Shown piece after piece: positions 16,400-25,675 of a DNA stretch of 64,000 nucleotides; the stretch's first letter is position 1, and each line of letters starts with the position of its first letter. The position numbers and the translations under genes are program-made. The stretch is taken from NCBI RefSeq assembly GCF_900455735.1, contig NZ_UAUI01000007.1, forward strand, positions 62,001-126,000. The letters run 5' to 3'. The notes below the pieces were generated by a model. It had not been told where the DNA came from, did not search any database, and saw only the letters and a list, made by a program, of their open reading frames with translations. The DNA comes from Rhodococcus wratislaviensis. GTDB lineage: Bacteria > Actinomycetota > Actinomycetes > Mycobacteriales > Mycobacteriaceae.

Positions 16400-18117
16400 C
16401 GCAAGTCTCCTTCGTCTGCGCGGACGACCCATTCCGCGAAGCGTTCACCCTCGTTGCGGTGCTTCACGAAGTGGCGGACGACGCGATCGATGTAGTCACC
16501 GAGTTCGAGGCTGGTGACCTTGTGCTGGCGGAGCTTCCGGCCGAAGGCCGAATCGAATCCGAGGCTGCCACCGAGGTGGACCTGGAAGCCCTCCACCTGG
16601 TTGCCCTCGCCGTCGTCGACGAGCATCCCCTTGAACCCGATGTCGGCGATCTGCGAGCGGGCGCAGGAGTTCGGGCAGCCGTTGATGTTGATCGTGATCG
16701 GCACGTCGAGCTGCGCGTTGATGTCGGCGAGCCGCTGCTCGAGTTCGGGGACGAGAACCTGCGAGCGCTTCCGCGTCTCCGCGAACGACAGCTTGCAGAA
16801 CTCGATGCCCGAGCACGCCATCAGGTTCTTGCGCCAGTGCGACGGACGCGCGGGCAGGCCCACCTCGTCCAGGTCGGCGATCAGCTGTTCGAGCTTGTCG
16901 TCGGCGACGTCGAGAATGATCAGCTTCTGGTACGGCGTGAAGCGGATCTTGTCGCTTCCGGCGCGCTCCGCGGCGTCCGCGACCTTGGCCAGGATCGTGC
17001 CCGACACGCGGCCCGCGATGGGGGCGACGCCGACGGCATTGAGACCGTTGCGGGTCTTCTGCACACCGACGTGGTCGATCGGGCGGGTGGGCTTCTCCGG
17101 CGCGGGGCCGTCGATGAGCTTGCGCTTCAGGTACTCGGTTTCGAGGACCTCGCGGAACCTCTCGATGCCCCAGTCCTTGATCAGGAACTTCAGGCGGGCC
17201 TTGTTCCGCAGCCGGCGGTAGCCGTAGTCGCGGAAGATCGACACGACGGCCTCCCACACGTCGGGAACCTCGTCGAGCGGCACCCAGACACCGACCCGCT
17301 GCGCCATCATCGGGTTGGTGGACAGTCCGCCGCCGACCCACAGGTCGAGGCCGGGACCGTGTTCGGGGTGGTTGACCCCGATGAACGCGACATCGTTGAT
17401 CTCGTGCACCACGTCCTGCTGACCGGAGATCGCGGTCTTGAACTTGCGCGGCAGGTTCGAGTACTCGGGCTTGCCGATGTAGCGGCGGACGATCTCGTCG
17501 ATCGCGGGAGTCGGGTCGAGGACCTCGGTCAGCGACTCGCCTGCCAGCGGTGAACCCAGGACGACGCGGGGGCAGTCACCGCACGCCTCGGTGGTCTTGA
17601 GGCCGACACCTTCGAGGCGCTTCCAGATCTCCGGGACGTTCTCGACCTCGATCCAGTGGTACTGGACGTTCTCGCGGTCGGAGAGGTCGGCGGTGTCGCG
17701 CGCGAACTCGGTGGAGATCCCGGCGATGGTGCGGAGCTGCTCGACGTTCAGGGCGCCGGCGTCGCAGCGGACCCGCATCATGAAGTACTTGGCCTCGAGC
17801 AGGTCGATGTTCTCGTCACCGGTGAACGTGCCGTCGTAACCCTGCTCGCGCTGGGTGTAGAGACCCCACCAGCGCATACGGCCACGCAGGTCGCCCTTGT
17901 CGATGCTGTCGAAACCCTGCTTCGAGTAGATGTTCTCGATGCGGGCCCGGACGTTGAGCGGGTTGTCGTCCTTCTTGGCCTGCTCGTTGGCATTGAGGGG
18001 CTCGCGGTAACCGAGGGCCCACTGGCCTTCGGCACGTCGCCGGGCCGGCTTCGCCGTGCGCGTACGCGCGGGTGCTGCGTCGACGGCAGCGGGGGAGGCG
18101 TCGGTGGTCGACGTCAT
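16396..18117 (-). CDS. sir: Ferredoxin-dependent sulfite reductase (SirA/NirA type)
   Basis: A 573-residue siroheme/[4Fe-4S] enzyme reducing sulfite to sulfide. Cluster ligands are ACSGIEFC (C-x5-C) and GCPNSC (C-x3-C). The WGLYTQREQG tyrosine and the cysteine of TEACGDCPR correspond to the Tyr-Cys cross-link known in the mycobacterial enzyme. The N-terminal 30 residues are Ala/Thr/Arg-rich and probably disordered. ATG 18117 has CAGGAGTG upstream. It is first in sir-cysH-cysD-cysN-chelatase. The 120 bases before it follow a short polycysteine ORF, so expression is probably tied to cysteine supply. Confidence 0.93.
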   Translation of the reverse strand: MTSTTDASPAAVDAAPARTRTAKPARRRAEGQWALGYREPLNANEQAKKDDNPLNVRARIENIYSKQGFDSIDKGDLRGRMRWWGLYTQREQGYDGTFTGDENIDLLEAKYFMMRVRCDAGALNVEQLRTIAGISTEFARDTADLSDRENVQYHWIEVENVPEIWKRLEGVGLKTTEACGDCPRVVLGSPLAGESLTEVLDPTPAIDEIVRRYIGKPEYSNLPRKFKTAISGQQDVVHEINDVAFIGVNHPEHGPGLDLWVGGGLSTNPMMAQRVGVWVPLDEVPDVWEAVVSIFRDYGYRRLRNKARLKFLIKDWGIERFREVLETEYLKRKLIDGPAPEKPTRPIDHVGVQKTRNGLNAVGVAPIAGRVSGTILAKVADAAERAGSDKIRFTPYQKLIILDVADDKLEQLIADLDEVGLPARPSHWRKNLMACSGIEFCKLSFAETRKRSQVLVPELEQRLADINAQLDVPITININGCPNSCARSQIADIGFKGMLVDDGEGNQVEGFQVHLGGSLGFDSAFGRKLRQHKVTSLELGDYIDRVVRHFVKHRNEGERFAEWVVRADEGDLR

Positions 18118-18237
18118 GGAGCACTCCTGAATCTCAAGATGCACCGGCTGAGGCCGAGGAGGAGGGCTGGTCCTCGCTCGGGGCATTCGAATCCGGCCGG
18201 AAGTCGAGAAGAATGATGAACGGGCTGACAGGCTGAA

Positions 18238-18330
18238 TTACTGCGCGATACAGGGCAGACAACAACAGCTGCAGACGCGCTTGAGATCGACGTGACGACG
18301 CGCCACAAGTCGCACTCCGGGTCCGGTCAT
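18238..18330 (-). CDS. Polycysteine leader peptide, probable cysteine attenuator
   Basis: A 30-residue ORF reading MTGPGVRLVARRH, then VDLKRVCSCCCLPCIAQ. Five of its last eleven residues are Cys, three of them consecutive. It ends 120 bases before sir on the same strand. In mycobacteria, leaderless short ORFs with Cys runs before sulfur genes are known from published work (from memory) to act as cysteine-responsive attenuators: when Cys-tRNA is scarce, stalled ribosomes expose the downstream start. ATG 18330 lies 7 bases after a -10-like CACAAT with no ribosome-binding site, consistent with a leaderless mRNA. The gene is too short for routine annotation. Coding status rests on the Cys run, position and promoter. 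Confidence 0.82.
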   Translation of the reverse strand: MTGPGVRLVARRHVDLKRVCSCCCLPCIAQ

Positions 18331-18343
18331 GCCGACCATTGTG
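18331..18343 (-). promoter_or_regulatory. Leaderless promoter of the polycysteine ORF / sir operon
   Basis: CACAAT (18343-18338, minus strand) is followed by 7 bases and the ATG of the leader ORF. This is the spacing seen at the other leaderless starts in this window. The rest of the 350-base gap up to hemW holds the hemW upstream region on the other strand and no further gene. Confidence 0.5.
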
Positions 18344-18467
18344 CCACGTCAGATCGCTCACGCAGAGCCGGGCACCGATTTCCACCATTTTTGCGGGAAA
18401 TATCACGAGGAGGGGCCCGCGACGGTCGGGTGGGGAGCGCAGGCCGCCGACCATGGACACTGGAAGG

Positions 18468-19691
18468 GTGAACGGAACGAGCACTACCACGGTCGGTCGC
18501 GACGAGGCGGCGGCATTCGCGCTGCCCGGGAGTGCGCTGGCAGGTGTGGGGAGCCGCCCGTTCGGGATCTACGTGCACGTGCCTTTCTGCGCTACACGCT
18601 GCGGATACTGCGATTTCAACACGTACACGGCAGGTGAGCTGGGGACGTCGGCGTCGCCGCAGTCGTGGATGGAGGGGTTGCGCCGCGAACTCGACCTCGC
18701 CGCGCAGATGACGGGCGCCCCGGCCGTCGACACCGTCTTCGTCGGCGGCGGCACGCCGTCACTCCTCGGAGGCGACGGACTGTCGGACGTCCTCGGTGCG
18801 GTCCGCTCGAGTTTCGGGCTCGCGAAGGGCGCCGAAGTGACCACCGAATCGAACCCCGAGTCCACGTCGCCGGAGTTCTTCGAGCAGTTGCGTGCGGGTG
18901 GATTCACGAGAATCTCGCTGGGCATGCAGTCGGCGGCGCAGCACGTCCTGAAGGTGCTCGACCGCACCCACACACCGGGACGTGCCGTGGCGGCGGCGCA
19001 GGAGGCGAGGGCAGCCGGGTTCGAGCACGTCAATCTCGACCTCATCTACGGAACTCCGGGGGAGCGCGACGCCGACCTCGACCTCTCGCTGGACGCGGTG
19101 CTGTCCGCCGGGGTGGACCACGTGTCCGCCTACGCACTGATCGTCGAGGACGGCACCGCGCTGGCGAGGAAGGTGCGCCGCGGCGAACTGCCCGCGCCCG
19201 ACGACGACGTCCTGGCGTCGCGGTACGAGCGCATCGACGCTCGGCTCGCCGACGCGGGCCTGACCTGGTACGAGGTCTCCAACTGGGCATCGGGTGACGC
19301 CGCGACGGGGGAATCACGCTGCCGGCACAACCTGGGGTACTGGGACGGCGGGGACTGGTGGGGCGCCGGGCCGGGCGCGCACAGCCACGTCGGCGGAGTG
19401 CGCTGGTGGAACGTCAAGCATCCGGCGCGCTACGCGGACCAGCTGGCGGCGGGAAGCCTGCCTGTCGGTGGAAGCGAGCAGCTGACCACGGAGGACGTCC
19501 ACGTCGAGCGGGTGATGCTCACCGCGCGGCTGCGGACGGGACTTCCGGTGGCGGAACTGGATGCCGCGGAGCAGCGCGCGGCCGAGACGGTGGTGGCCGA
19601 CGGACTGCTGGTGCGCGAGGGCGAGCACCTGGTGCTGACCGACCGTGGGCGGCTCCTCGCCGACGCCGTGGTCCGGACGGTGCTGCGCTAG
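18468..19691 (+). CDS. hemW: HemW-type radical SAM heme chaperone (HemN-like)
   Basis: A 407-residue radical SAM protein. The cluster motif is CATRCGYC (C41, C45, C48), followed by VFVGGGTPSLL and ESNPES. HNLGYW within CRHNLGYWDGGDWWGAG is the HNxxYW heme-binding motif that marks HemW. It is therefore a heme chaperone and probably not an oxygen-independent coproporphyrinogen oxidase. The C-terminal HemN domain ends in a short wing helix. The GTG start is chosen because GACACT lies 6 bases upstream, as at other leaderless starts here; an ATG 15 bases upstream is in frame and possible. The gene is convergent with the 105-residue protein. Confidence 0.88.
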   Translation: MNGTSTTTVGRDEAAAFALPGSALAGVGSRPFGIYVHVPFCATRCGYCDFNTYTAGELGTSASPQSWMEGLRRELDLAAQMTGAPAVDTVFVGGGTPSLLGGDGLSDVLGAVRSSFGLAKGAEVTTESNPESTSPEFFEQLRAGGFTRISLGMQSAAQHVLKVLDRTHTPGRAVAAAQEARAAGFEHVNLDLIYGTPGERDADLDLSLDAVLSAGVDHVSAYALIVEDGTALARKVRRGELPAPDDDVLASRYERIDARLADAGLTWYEVSNWASGDAATGESRCRHNLGYWDGGDWWGAGPGAHSHVGGVRWWNVKHPARYADQLAAGSLPVGGSEQLTTEDVHVERVMLTARLRTGLPVAELDAAEQRAAETVVADGLLVREGEHLVLTDRGRLLADAVVRTVLR

Positions 19692-19694
19692 CGG

Positions 19695-20012
19695 TCAGGC
19701 CGTGACGATGCCGGGCATCTCGTCGTAGTCGAAGACGCGGGCGTGCAGCACGACGCGGTTCCGCAGAGCCGAGCGCACGGCCCGGTGCAGGCCGTCTTCG
19801 AGGTAGAGCACCCCGTGCCACTGGACCGCGTGCGGGAACAGGTCGCCGTAGAACGTCGAGTCCTCCGACAGCAGCCGGTCGAGCTCGAGAACCTTGGTCG
19901 TGGTGACGATCTCGTCGAGCCGCACCTGCCGGGGTGGGATCTTGGACCAGTCGCGCAGCGACAACCCGTGGTCCGGGTACGGCTTGCCGTCCATGACACC
20001 TTTGAAAATCAT
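19695..20012 (-). CDS. Conserved 105-residue actinobacterial protein
   Basis: A small soluble protein of unknown function reading MIFKGVMDGKPYPDHGLSLRD at the start, then LDEIVTTTKVLELDRLLSEDSTFYGDLFPHAV and a C-terminal LHARVFDYDE. The motif VLYLEDGLHRAVRSALR resembles the ParB-like substrate fold. From memory, a protein of the same length and sequence lies next to hrcA in mycobacteria, so both neighbourhood and sequence are conserved. It is divergent from hrcA. No function can be assigned. Confidence 0.8.
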   Translation of the reverse strand: MIFKGVMDGKPYPDHGLSLRDWSKIPPRQVRLDEIVTTTKVLELDRLLSEDSTFYGDLFPHAVQWHGVLYLEDGLHRAVRSALRNRVVLHARVFDYDEMPGIVTA

Positions 20013-20098
20013 CGCCTCGTCATCCGCCCGTGGTCGTTGCCTCTGCCCGTCTCCGGTCACCACAGTAAGGCCTGAACCGGTATCGGCGGCGCGACGAT

Positions 20099-20179
20099 TA
20101 GACTGGACCGAGCCGAGATGCACGTGCAACTGCACGTAGCTCAGGGGATGTGGCGGCCGATCCGAACGCAGGTTCGGTG
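20099..20179 (+). promoter_or_regulatory. hrcA leader: -10 element, palindrome and short ORF
   Basis: TAGACT at 20099-20104 is a good -10. Downstream lies a palindrome, ACGTGCA-AC-TGCACGT (20122-20137). A short frame (ATG 20117, [14 protein letters not shown]..., stop 20179) spans it. No CIRCE element, the usual HrcA operator, was found before hrcA. The palindrome may therefore be the site of another repressor. Translation of the short frame is unproven. Confidence 0.35.
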
Positions 20180-20221
20180 ACGCCGCTGCTCGTGATGATC
20201 GAGAACTGGAGGTGGACGGCG

Positions 20222-21265
20222 ATGTCGAGTACGGACGACAGACGGTTCGAGGTTCTCCGCGCCATCGTCGCCGACTACGTCTCGACCCAGGAGCCGGTGG
20301 GATCGAAGGCGCTGGTCGAGCGGCACAACCTGGGTGTTTCCAGTGCGACGGTCCGCAACGACATGGCGTTCCTCGAGAGCGAGGGCTACATCGCCCAGCC
20401 GCACACGAGCTCCGGCCGCGTTCCCACGGACAAGGGTTACCGGCAATTCGTCGACCGCATCGCCGACGTGAAGCCGCTGTCGACGGCGGAGCGGCGCGCG
20501 ATCCTCGATTTCCTCGAGTCCGGGGTCGACCTCGACGACGTTCTCCGGCGCGGTGTGCGCCTGCTCGCGCAACTCACACGCCAGGTCGCGGTTGTGCAAT
20601 ATCCCACACTCTCGGCGTCGTCGGTCCGGCACCTCGAGGTGGTCGCGCTGACACCGGCCCGTCTGCTGCTCGTGCTCATCACCGATTCGGGCCGAGTGGA
20701 TCAGCGCATCGTCGAACTCGGCGACGTGCTCGACGACCAGGACCTGGCGCGGCTGCGCGGACTGCTCGGGGGCGCCCTCGACGGTAAGCGGCTGGCGGCG
20801 GCGTCCATCGCCGTCTCGGAACTCGCCGACGAGGCCCCGGAGGATCTGCGCGATGCCGTGATCCGTTCGGCCACCGTGCTGGTGGAAACGCTCGTCGAGC
20901 ATCCCGAGGAGCGGCTGGTTCTCGGCGGCACCGCGAACCTGACCCGCAACGCCGCCGACTTCTCGGGAATCAGCGGATTCCCCGGTTCGCTGCGTGCGGT
21001 CCTCGAGGCGCTCGAGGAGCAGGTGGTGGTGCTCAAGCTGCTCGCCGCCACGCAGGACGCGGGCACCGTGACGGTGCGGATCGGTGAGGAAACCCAGGTG
21101 GAGCAGATGCGTGGCACCTCCGTCATCTCGACCGGCTACGGTGCGGCAGGCACCGTGCTCGGCGGAATGGGCGTCCTCGGACCCACCCGAATGGACTATC
21201 CGGGAACAATCGCGTCGGTGGCAGCCGTTGCGAGATACATCGGCCAGGTGCTCGCCGAGCGGTGA
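20222..21265 (+). CDS. hrcA: Heat-inducible transcription repressor HrcA
   Basis: A 347-residue HrcA. The N-terminal winged helix (about 5-75) has [53 protein letters not shown]-like central domain and the C-terminal dimer segment follow, including [18 protein letters not shown] and [21 protein letters not shown]. It represses chaperone genes and is stabilised by GroEL in other bacteria. ATG 20222 has GGAGGT about 8 bases upstream. It is followed after 85 bases by dnaJ, the usual actinobacterial hrcA-dnaJ2 pair. Confidence 0.95.
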   Translation: MSSTDDRRFEVLRAIVADYVSTQEPVGSKALVERHNLGVSSATVRNDMAFLESEGYIAQPHTSSGRVPTDKGYRQFVDRIADVKPLSTAERRAILDFLESGVDLDDVLRRGVRLLAQLTRQVAVVQYPTLSASSVRHLEVVALTPARLLLVLITDSGRVDQRIVELGDVLDDQDLARLRGLLGGALDGKRLAAASIAVSELADEAPEDLRDAVIRSATVLVETLVEHPEERLVLGGTANLTRNAADFSGISGFPGSLRAVLEALEEQVVVLKLLAATQDAGTVTVRIGEETQVEQMRGTSVISTGYGAAGTVLGGMGVLGPTRMDYPGTIASVAAVARYIGQVLAER

Positions 21266-21350
21266 CGGCCGGCCCGGCGACACCGCCGCCGTGGGCGAGC
21301 ACACGTACCGGTAGCGAGATAACGAAGTAGAGAAGGACGAGAGACTCAAC

Positions 21351-22502
21351 GTGGCACGGGATTACTACGCAACGCTCGGCGTCGATCAGAAGGCGACCGA
21401 TCAGGAGCTCAAGCGCGCGTACCGCAAGCTTGCGAGGGAACTGCATCCCGACGTGAACCCCGACGAGGCGGCGCAGGCCCGGTTCCGGGACATCTCGACG
21501 GCCTACGAGGTGCTGTCGGATCCGGAGAAGCGTCGCATCGTCGACCTCGGCGGCGACCCCCTCTCCTCGGGTGGCGGCGGAGGCGGTGCCGGCTTCGGCG
21601 GTGGTTTCGGTGGCGGCCTCGGCGACGTGTTCGAAGCGTTCTTCGGCGGCGGAGGCGGTGCAGGCCGCGGGCCGCGCGGCCGCGTCCAGCCGGGCGCCGA
21701 TTCCCTCCTGCGCACCAGGCTGACGTTGGCGGAATGCGCGACCGGCGTGAGCAAGCAGGTCACCGTCGAGACGGCGATCCTGTGCGACAGCTGCACCGGT
21801 GCGGGCACCAACGGCGATTCCAAGCCGGTGCGCTGTGAGACCTGTGGCGGTGCGGGCGAGGTCCAGTCGGTGCAGCGTTCGTTCCTCGGCCAGGTCATGA
21901 CGTCACGGCCGTGCCCCACCTGCCGCGGCGCCGGCGAGACGATCCCCGACCCCTGCCACAAGTGTGGCGGCGACGGCCGGGTGCGCGCCCGCCGCGACAT
22001 CACGGTCAAGGTGCCCGCGGGCGTCGCAGGCGGAATGCGGATCCGGCTCGCCGCGCAGGGCGAGGTCGGCCCCGGTGGCGGACCGGCAGGCGACCTGTAC
22101 GTCGAGGTGGTCGAGCAGGCACACGAGGTGTTCGTGCGCGACGGCGAAGACCTGCACTGCACGATCCGGGTTCCGATGATCGACGCCGCCCTCGGCACCA
22201 CCGTGACGATCGACACGATCATCGACGGGCCCAAGGAGATCACCATCGAGCCGGGAACCCAGCCGGGATCGGTGACGGTCCTGCGCGGGCACGGCATGCC
22301 GAAGCTGCGTTCCGGCATCCGCGGCGACGTGCACGCGCACCTCGAGGTCGTGGTTCCGTCGCGCCTCGACCACAAGGAGACGAAGCTTCTCCGCGAACTC
22401 AAGGACCTCCGCGACCGCGACGTCGCCGAGGTCGTCTCCACCCAGTCGCAGCACAGCGGCGGATTGTTCTCACGCCTGCGTGAAGCGTTCAGCGGTCGCT
22501 GA
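21351..22502 (+). CDS. dnaJ: Chaperone DnaJ (DnaJ2)
   Basis: A 383-residue Hsp40. The J domain (about 1-68) has the HPD motif at 32-34. A Gly-rich linker (about 73-105) follows. The zinc domain has four repeats: [24 protein letters not shown] and CHKCGGDG. Two beta-sandwich substrate domains and a C-terminal dimer segment complete it. It stimulates DnaK ATPase and binds unfolded protein. GTG start with AGAAGGACGAGAG upstream. It follows hrcA and precedes rsmE by 2 bases, as in mycobacteria. Confidence 0.95.
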   Translation: MARDYYATLGVDQKATDQELKRAYRKLARELHPDVNPDEAAQARFRDISTAYEVLSDPEKRRIVDLGGDPLSSGGGGGGAGFGGGFGGGLGDVFEAFFGGGGGAGRGPRGRVQPGADSLLRTRLTLAECATGVSKQVTVETAILCDSCTGAGTNGDSKPVRCETCGGAGEVQSVQRSFLGQVMTSRPCPTCRGAGETIPDPCHKCGGDGRVRARRDITVKVPAGVAGGMRIRLAAQGEVGPGGGPAGDLYVEVVEQAHEVFVRDGEDLHCTIRVPMIDAALGTTVTIDTIIDGPKEITIEPGTQPGSVTVLRGHGMPKLRSGIRGDVHAHLEVVVPSRLDHKETKLLRELKDLRDRDVAEVVSTQSQHSGGLFSRLREAFSGR

Positions 22503-22504
22503 CC

Positions 22505-23266
22505 GTGGCGGCGACGGTCTTCTTCCTCGACCCGCTGCCCGAGGTGGGGAGCACCGCGGTCCTGGACGGTCCGGAGGGCAGGCATGCCGCGACGGTGCGC
22601 CGGATCGGTGTCGGGGAGCGGATCGTGCTGGCCGACGGCCGGGGTGGTCTCGCCGACACCGAGGTGACGGCGGCCGGGAAGGACCGGCTCGAACTCACCG
22701 TTCACGAGCGTCGTCAGGTGTCGGCACCGTCCCCGAGTGTGACTGTGGTGCAAGCGCTCCCGAAGGCGGAGCGGTCCGAGCTGGCGGTCGAGCTGGCCAC
22801 CGAGGCCGGCGTCGACGCGATCGTGCCGTGGCAGTCGTCGCGATGCGTGGCGCGGTGGGAGGGCCCCAAGGTCGCGAAGGGTGTCGCTCGCTGGCGTAGC
22901 GCGGCGCTCGCCGCCGCCAAGCAGTCCCGGCGGGCGATCGTCCCCGACGTGACGGAACTGCACCGCACCGCGGGAATGCTCGCCGTCGTCCGTGAGGTGG
23001 TCGGCCGGGGCGGCGTCGTCGCCGTGCTGCACGAGGCGGCCACCCAGGGCCTCGCCGAGCTGCCGCTGCGTTCGGCGGCCGAGATCGTGCTCGTCGTCGG
23101 TCCGGAGGGCGGTATCTCCGAGGAGGAGATCGCCGCGCTGACGGACGCCGGCGCCGTCCCGGTGCTGCTCGGCCCGCACGTTCTGCGGACCTCGACCGCC
23201 GCCGCCGTCGCGCTGGGCGCCATCGGAGTCCTCACGGACCGCTGGGGCGCGGCCCCGCTAGCCTGA
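22505..23266 (+). CDS. rsmE: 16S rRNA m3U1498 methyltransferase RsmE
   Basis: A 253-residue SPOUT-class methyltransferase that methylates U1498 of 16S rRNA. An N-terminal PUA-like domain (about 1-75, with EGRHAATVRRIGVGE) leads into the trefoil-knot domain with VVGPEGGISEEEIAAL and GPHVLRTSTAAAVALGAI, the SAM-binding knot. The internal ALPKAERSELAVELATEAGVDAIVPW segment is typical. The start is a GTG two bases after the dnaJ stop, so it is co-transcribed. Its end overlaps the -10 of the next gene. Confidence 0.92.
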   Translation: MAATVFFLDPLPEVGSTAVLDGPEGRHAATVRRIGVGERIVLADGRGGLADTEVTAAGKDRLELTVHERRQVSAPSPSVTVVQALPKAERSELAVELATEAGVDAIVPWQSSRCVARWEGPKVAKGVARWRSAALAAAKQSRRAIVPDVTELHRTAGMLAVVREVVGRGGVVAVLHEAATQGLAELPLRSAAEIVLVVGPEGGISEEEIAALTDAGAVPVLLGPHVLRTSTAAAVALGAIGVLTDRWGAAPLA

Positions 23267-23272
23267 CTGTCC

Positions 23273-24034
23273 GTGGACCGCATTCGCATCGCCTACGGAC
23301 CCGAACCGCAGCAGTTCGGTCACTTCTACCCGCCCGAGGAGCCCGTGGCCGCCGAGGTCCCGGTGGTGATGGTCGTCCACGGCGGCTTCTGGAGCGGTAA
23401 GTATCACCTGAACCTGGGCACGAGCTTCGCGGTCGACCTGGCCCGCCACGGGGTCGCCGTCTGGAACATCGAATACCGCAGGCTCGGTGCGGGCGGCGGG
23501 TGGGACGAGATGTCCGCCGACGTTATCGCCGCGCTCGACGCGATCGCCGGGCCGGTCGCCGAGCAGTCGCCCGTCCCGTTCGACCTGTCGAAGGTCCGGG
23601 TCGCCGGCCACTCGGCCGGTGGACAGCTCGCAGTGTGGCTCGCCGGGGAGAAGCGGACGACGGTCCGGCCGGAGCGGGTCGTGTCCCAGGCGGGCGCCCT
23701 GGATCTCGCGTCCGCGGGGGAGCGTGGCCGGCGAATCGGCTACATCGAGGATCTGCTCGGCGTCCCCTTCGACGAAGACCCCGATCGGTACCGCGCCGCG
23801 TCCCCACTGCACCGCATCCCCACCGGGGTGCCGGTGGTGTGCGTGCACGGCACGGAGGACGCGCAGGTTCCGGCGAAGGTGAGTGTGCGGTACAGCGAGG
23901 CCGCGCGGGCGGCCGGGGACCCGGTCGCGCTGCATGTCGTCGAGGGCGAAGACCACTACGCGTTCCTGAATCCCGAGACCGACTGCTGGAAAATCTCCCG
24001 GGACGCCCTACTGTCCGACGCCGGCGAGTTCTGA
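23273..24034 (+). CDS. Alpha/beta hydrolase (esterase / kynurenine formamidase-like)
   Basis: A 253-residue alpha/beta-hydrolase with the oxyanion motif HGGFW (36-40) and nucleophile elbow GHSAGG (S114). Probable acid and base are D197 (HGTEDAQVP) and H228 (EGEDHYAF). HGGFW and overall size fit the arylformamidase / small esterase group, but no tryptophan catabolic gene is adjacent. A -10-like TAGCCT inside the end of rsmE, 8 bases before the GTG, suggests its own leaderless transcript. Its last 27 bases overlap the convergent MFS gene. Substrate unknown. Confidence 0.8.
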   Translation: MDRIRIAYGPEPQQFGHFYPPEEPVAAEVPVVMVVHGGFWSGKYHLNLGTSFAVDLARHGVAVWNIEYRRLGAGGGWDEMSADVIAALDAIAGPVAEQSPVPFDLSKVRVAGHSAGGQLAVWLAGEKRTTVRPERVVSQAGALDLASAGERGRRIGYIEDLLGVPFDEDPDRYRAASPLHRIPTGVPVVCVHGTEDAQVPAKVSVRYSEAARAAGDPVALHVVEGEDHYAFLNPETDCWKISRDALLSDAGEF

Positions 24035-25633
24035 ACTGCGGCCCTCGGTTTCGGATGTCGTCGGGCGGCCCGGAAGAACGAGGGCCACGATCACGGCCCC
24101 GACTCCCAGTGCGACTCCTCCGGCCAGGCTGGCCTGGGCGATGGCATGCCCGAACGCCGTGCCCGCGGCGTCCAGCAGTGCCTGGGACTGTGACGCGAAC
24201 AGCGGGTCGGCGCTCAGTTCCCCTGCCACCACCGACGCCCCGCCGACCGAGTCTCCCGCGACGGCCACGGCCTGCGCGGCCTGCGCGGCCTGCTCGCCGG
24301 ACAGCTGACCGACGGGCAGCGTGCCGAGGAAGCCGGCGATGTCGTCCTTGTACGCCGACGCGAGGACCGAGCCGAGAATCGCGATCCCGAGCGATCCGCC
24401 CAGTTCGATCGCGGTGTCGTTGAGACCGCCTGCGGCGCCGAGGTCGCTCTCGGGGAAGTTGCCCATGATGGCGTCCGTGGCGGGGGACACGCTCAGACCG
24501 ATTCCGATACCGAGCAGGACCAGCGGGACGAGGAAATCGAGGTACCCCGAACCACCGTCGACGGTCGTCATCAGCAGCACACCCGCGGCCGCGATCACCA
24601 TGCCGGCGACGACGGTGACCCGGGTGCCGAGCCTCGGGTGGACGCGCCCGCTGAGCACCGACCCGACCGACACCGCAGCGGCGAGCGGCAGCAGGTGGAC
24701 GCCCGTGGCGAGGGGGCTCAGCCCCAGGACGAACTGGAATTCCTGCGACACGTAGTAGATCGACCCGAACGCTGCGAGGAACAGCAGCAGCACGGCCAGG
24801 GTGGAGCCGCCCACCTCGCGCCTGCCCAGCCTGCGGACGTCGAGCAGCGGCTGCGGATGGCGGAGCTCCCACGCGACGAACAGTCCGAGACCCACGGCCG
24901 CGGTGACGGCCGCGCCGACAGCGCCTGCGCCCCAGCCGAAGTGGAATCCGTCGATGATCGCGTACACGAGCGATCCGATGGTCACCACCGACAGCAGCCC
25001 GCCCAGCCAGTCGATCGGACCGCGTGCGTCCGCCTTGGACGGCGGGACGAGCATCAGCGCCGCGACCGCCGCGACGGCGGCGATCGGCACGTTGATGAGG
25101 AAGGTGGCACTCCACGAGTGGCTCTCCAGCAGCCAGCCGGCGAGCAGCGGGCCGAGGGCGATGGCGAGACCGGACGTCGCCGCCCATGCGGCGATGGCCC
25201 GGGCCCGTTCCGCACGCGGGAACGTCGCCACGAGGAGAGAGAGTGTGGCGGGCATGATGATTGCCGCTCCGACGCCCATGATCATGCGCGCGGTGACGAC
25301 GGCCGTGGTGGTGTCGGCGAGGCTGCCGACGACGGCGCCGCCGCCGAACACGAGCAGTCCCGTGAGCAGCGCCCCGCGCCGGCTGTACTTGTCGCCGATC
25401 ACGCCGAACAGCAGCATCAGCGCGGCGTAGGGGACGGTGTACCCGTCGATCACCCACTGCAGGTCGGAGCTGCTCAGAGCGAGGTCGCGGGTCATGTCGG
25501 GGGCCGCGACGATCAGGGCGGTGTTCGCCATCACGACGATCAGCAGGCTCAGGCACAGCACGCCGAGCGCGGCCCAGCGCCGGGGGTACGGCCCGTCCAT
25601 CCGGGAGACCGGTGTGTTCAACACGGTGGTCAT
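24008..25633 (-). CDS. MFS drug:H+ antiporter, 14-TM (DHA2) family
   Basis: A 541-residue major facilitator of the EmrB/QacA group. There are about 14 hydrophobic segments. Motif A is LLFGVIGDKYSRRGALLTG after TM2. Motif C appears as GPLLAGWLLESHSWSATFLINVPI in TM5, the antiporter signature. The protein exports toxic hydrophobic compounds in related systems. It is divergent from a TetR gene across a 134-base region packed with operator-like palindromes, so it is probably repressed by that TetR. An unusually Ala-rich loop before the last helices is visible. Substrate not predictable. Confidence 0.87.
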   Translation of the reverse strand: MTTVLNTPVSRMDGPYPRRWAALGVLCLSLLIVVMANTALIVAAPDMTRDLALSSSDLQWVIDGYTVPYAALMLLFGVIGDKYSRRGALLTGLLVFGGGAVVGSLADTTTAVVTARMIMGVGAAIIMPATLSLLVATFPRAERARAIAAWAATSGLAIALGPLLAGWLLESHSWSATFLINVPIAAVAAVAALMLVPPSKADARGPIDWLGGLLSVVTIGSLVYAIIDGFHFGWGAGAVGAAVTAAVGLGLFVAWELRHPQPLLDVRRLGRREVGGSTLAVLLLFLAAFGSIYYVSQEFQFVLGLSPLATGVHLLPLAAAVSVGSVLSGRVHPRLGTRVTVVAGMVIAAAGVLLMTTVDGGSGYLDFLVPLVLLGIGIGLSVSPATDAIMGNFPESDLGAAGGLNDTAIELGGSLGIAILGSVLASAYKDDIAGFLGTLPVGQLSGEQAAQAAQAVAVAGDSVGGASVVAGELSADPLFASQSQALLDAAGTAFGHAIAQASLAGGVALGVGAVIVALVLPGRPTTSETEGRSSELAGVGQ

Positions 25634-25675
25634 GGCGACGCTCCTCGGGTAGTGCTCGATCGGACCTGGGCAGTT

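Noticed and set aside
16400..16432. ATG 16432 as cysH start
   Set aside because: It adds an Arg-rich stretch antisense to nothing conserved and lying inside the sir tail; TTG 16399 has GGAG 7 bases upstream and overlaps the sir stop.
20013..20221. CIRCE element for HrcA
   Set aside because: No TTAGCACTC-N9-GAGTGCTAA-like sequence found in the region.
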